A stretch of 64,000 nucleotides of DNA, from NCBI RefSeq assembly GCF_000986795.1, contig NZ_LAYZ01000001.1:62001-126000 (forward strand), given 5' to 3'. Below, piece by piece: positions 62,112-64,000 of this stretch. A model generated the notes under the pieces. It searched no databases and was not told the DNA's origin. It was given only the letters and a program-made list of their open reading frames with translations. The stretch comes from Salinicoccus sediminis. Its GTDB lineage: Bacteria; Bacillota; Bacilli; Staphylococcales; Salinicoccaceae. The position numbers were made by a program, and so were the translations under genes. Within the stretch, counting starts at the first letter, position 1, and the number at the start of each line of letters is the position of its first letter.

Positions 62112-64000
62112 ACTGGACATGAAATACTTCGGACCCTTCGAAGATGAATCCATTGATTTCAGTTCCATAAAAGACAGCATGTTTCTGATCAGCGGACGGA
62201 CAGGGTCGGGAAAGACGATGATCTTCGATGCCATCACCTATGCACTTTACGGCACATTGTCAACTTCCGACAGGATGGAAGGCTCCGTCCGCAGCCAGTT
62301 TGCAACGGACAGTGACATCAGCCGGGTGAAGCTGACATTTGAAATCCGCGGCAGTCAGTATACGGTGGAACGGACGCTCAGCTATCAGAAGGAGGGCAGG
62401 AAGACCCCTGTCCCTCCGAAAGCCGCCATATACGATCAGGAAGGCGAAGTGCTCGAGGGCAGCATCAATGGTGTGAAAGAAAAAGTGCTCGGCATCATTG
62501 GACTCGATGCCGACCAGTTCAGACAGATCCTCATTCTGCCCCAGGGGGAATTCAAACGCCTGCTTGTATCCTCAAGTGAAAGCAAACAGGAGATACTCAG
62601 GACTTTGTTCAGAACGGAGCGGTTTGTCCATTTTGAGATGCGGCTGAATGAACTGAAAAAGGAAAAATTGAAAAGTATCGAGCTTGTCGAAAGCCGGGTT
62701 GAAGAACTTTTCAGCACCTTGAGCGCAAACGGTGATGCGGAACTGCAGAAGTTGATCGATGCTGAATATCCGACGGCGGCTAAGCGTATCGAAGTCATAG
62801 AGGAAATCGGTACAACACTCGGTAACAGATATAGGATGCTGGAGGAAGCACTCCAAAAATTGAAGCAAGAGGCGACATCACTCAGGGAAACCATCAGCCG
62901 CAGGGAACGGCATAACGAGCAGGCTCTGAAACTCGCCAGTACGAAACAGGAATTGAAAGACCATGAAGAAAATGCAGCTTCGATAGAACGTCTGGAAACA
63001 GCTGTCAGACAGTACAGGAAAGTGAAGACGGTTGAATACGAACTTCGTTCGGAGCAGGACCTCATAAAACAGAAAGAGGAACTGGAAACACGGCTGAACA
63101 CCATCGACACCGGTCTGAAAGAGCTGGAAACATCAGGCGAGGCGCTCCGGCAGACTCTTGACAAAATCAGCCGTTACAGGGAAGGCTATACGAAACTTGT
63201 GAAATGGATCAACAGTACAGAGCGGTTCGTCGAAGATCCGAGATTCAGGGATATGGACGGGGTGCTGCAGTCAAAAATGAAAGAACGGCAAAACCTTGCC
63301 TCTGATATAAAAGCGCAGGAAGCGAAACTTGCGGAAGTGAGACAGGAGGACGATTCGATCCATTGGGAACATGCAGAAAGCGAAATCCTGCGTAATGAAT
63401 TGTCAGCGTCCGTTGCCGAGTGCCGGAAAATGCGCGAATGGATTGAGCGGGAAAACAAAAGCGCCGGATATGATGGGAAGAAGCAAACGCTGGAAAAGGA
63501 AATCACGGAGCTCCGTAAAAAAATGGAAGACACCGAAACAGCCATCAAAAAAATACAGGAAGATACTGGAAGCATGTACAGTCCGGAGGATAAGGTGCAT
63601 ATCGAGCACCTCGCAGGACATCTGAAAAAGGACGGGGAATGCCCGGTCTGCAGGCAGACAGTTTCAGTTCTGCCCGTGGCACGGGACTATATGAGCGAGG
63701 AGGACGAAGCGGAGCTCAGGGCGCTTGAAACAAAAAAGCAGGAATGTGGCAATGCGCTGGAAACGGCGGAGAAGAATCTTGGAATCGTGGACGGCATACT
63801 CGGGTCCATGGAAAGGTATGATACTGAAAAACTTGAAAAGGAACTTGAGGCCGAAGAAAGACACCAGAATGAGGTCCGGAAGAAAATTGATGACAACCAT
63901 AAAAGGTATGACAGGAAAAAGCAGCTCGATGAGGAAATGCGCAGGCTCGAGAGCAGCATCAGCGATAACAGGATCCGGATGAACAATGCGGAAAATGCCG
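62098..64000 (+). CDS. sbcC: Nuclease ATPase subunit SbcC, N-terminal part (3' end outside window)
   Basis: SbcC is the Rad50-type ATPase of SbcCD. The frame opens at ATG 62098 (MKPIRLDMKYFGPFEDESID) and runs past the window edge, giving about 634 residues. Walker A is GRTGSGKT (near residue 35), and QILILPQGEFKRLL marks the family. A long coiled coil follows from about residue 180, with the zinc hook CPVC at about residue 514 (base 63640). Walker B and the signature are beyond the window. The frame is uninterrupted. Confidence 0.95.
   Translation, partial: MKPIRLDMKYFGPFEDESIDFSSIKDSMFLISGRTGSGKTMIFDAITYALYGTLSTSDRMEGSVRSQFATDSDISRVKLTFEIRGSQYTVERTLSYQKEGRKTPVPPKAAIYDQEGEVLEGSINGVKEKVLGIIGLDADQFRQILILPQGEFKRLLVSSSESKQEILRTLFRTERFVHFEMRLNELKKEKLKSIELVESRVEELFSTLSANGDAELQKLIDAEYPTAAKRIEVIEEIGTTLGNRYRMLEEALQKLKQEATSLRETISRRERHNEQALKLASTKQELKDHEENAASIERLETAVRQYRKVKTVEYELRSEQDLIKQKEELETRLNTIDTGLKELETSGEALRQTLDKISRYREGYTKLVKWINSTERFVEDPRFRDMDGVLQSKMKERQNLASDIKAQEAKLAEVRQEDDSIHWEHAESEILRNELSASVAECRKMREWIERENKSAGYDGKKQTLEKEITELRKKMEDTETAIKKIQEDTGSMYSPEDKVHIEHLAGHLKKDGECPVCRQTVSVLPVARDYMSEEDEAELRALETKKQECGNALETAEKNLGIVDGILGSMERYDTEKLEKELEAEERHQNEVRKKIDDNHKRYDRKKQLDEEMRRLESSISDNRIRMNNAENA

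Noticed and set aside
1-64000. CRISPR arrays, insertion sequences, prophage genes, tRNA or rRNA genes.
   Set aside because: No repeat-spacer pattern, transposase or integrase motif, or tRNA cloverleaf was noticed by eye. A tRNA scan was not possible.

Overview
The window looks like ordinary chromosomal DNA of a Gram-positive coccus of the family Staphylococcaceae. The gene order pnp-rnjB-ftsK-ymfF-ymfH-ymfI-ymfK-rodZ-pgsA-recA-rny-ymdB-korAB ... ricA ... mutSL-hydrolase-miaA-hfq-gpx-hflX-ynbB ... lexA/sosA-ynzC-tkt-yneF ... sbcDC follows the Staphylococcus backbone. The composition (about half G+C by eye) is too G+C-rich for Staphylococcus proper, so a Salinicoccus-like genus is my inference. 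I see no rRNA, tRNA, CRISPR array, prophage, insertion sequence or origin.

Region by region. 1-17.4 kb: RNA decay (PNPase end, RNase J2, RNase Y), chromosome segregation and envelope genes (FtsK, M16-like pair, RodZ, PgsA), RecA behind a LexA box, YmdB and the ferredoxin-dependent 2-oxoacid oxidoreductase KorAB. 17.4-25.1 kb: a heterodimeric ABC exporter, a TPP-riboswitch-controlled ECF transporter (YkoE-D-C), RicA and the ThiW transporter subunit. 25.1-33.5 kb: mismatch repair (MutS, MutL), a monoacylglycerol-lipase-like hydrolase, MiaA, Hfq, a glutathione-peroxidase-like protein and HflX. 33.5-41.8 kb: YnbB (PLP enzyme), a SAM-I riboswitch in front of a flavin monooxygenase, a metal-dependent cyclase/hydrolase, the complete pantothenate set panE/panBCD and a CAP-domain protein. 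42-45.7 kb: LexA and divergent SosA with three LexA boxes, YnzC, transketolase, YneF. 45.9-50.7 kb: an orphan peptide-binding lipoprotein, an AbgT-family transporter and a homocysteine methyltransferase under a second SAM-I riboswitch. 50.8-54.8 kb: a second TPP riboswitch and the thiazole-branch operon tenI-thiO-thiS-thiG-thiF. 54.9-64 kb: a second heterodimeric ABC exporter (YheI/YheH type), CcdA/CcdC, a DUF2621 protein, a trio of very small genes (DUF1659, DUF2922, YvrJ) and sbcD with the first part of sbcC.

Three themes link the genes. (1) RNA turnover: PNPase, RNase J2, RNase Y, its specificity factor RicA, and Hfq lie together. (2) The SOS response: recA, lexA and sosA all carry LexA boxes. 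(3) Sulfur and vitamin homeostasis: two SAM-I and two TPP riboswitches, thiazole synthesis, thiamine-type transporters, pantothenate synthesis, a homocysteine methyltransferase and a probable organosulfur monooxygenase. I did not find a clearly new multi-gene system. The best leads are the S-box-controlled solo monooxygenase, an RNase J2 with three replaced metal ligands, a one-cysteine peroxidase with an altered catalytic tetrad, the DUF1659/DUF2922/YvrJ micro-operon, and a hairpin that could hide the ccdA ribosome binding site.
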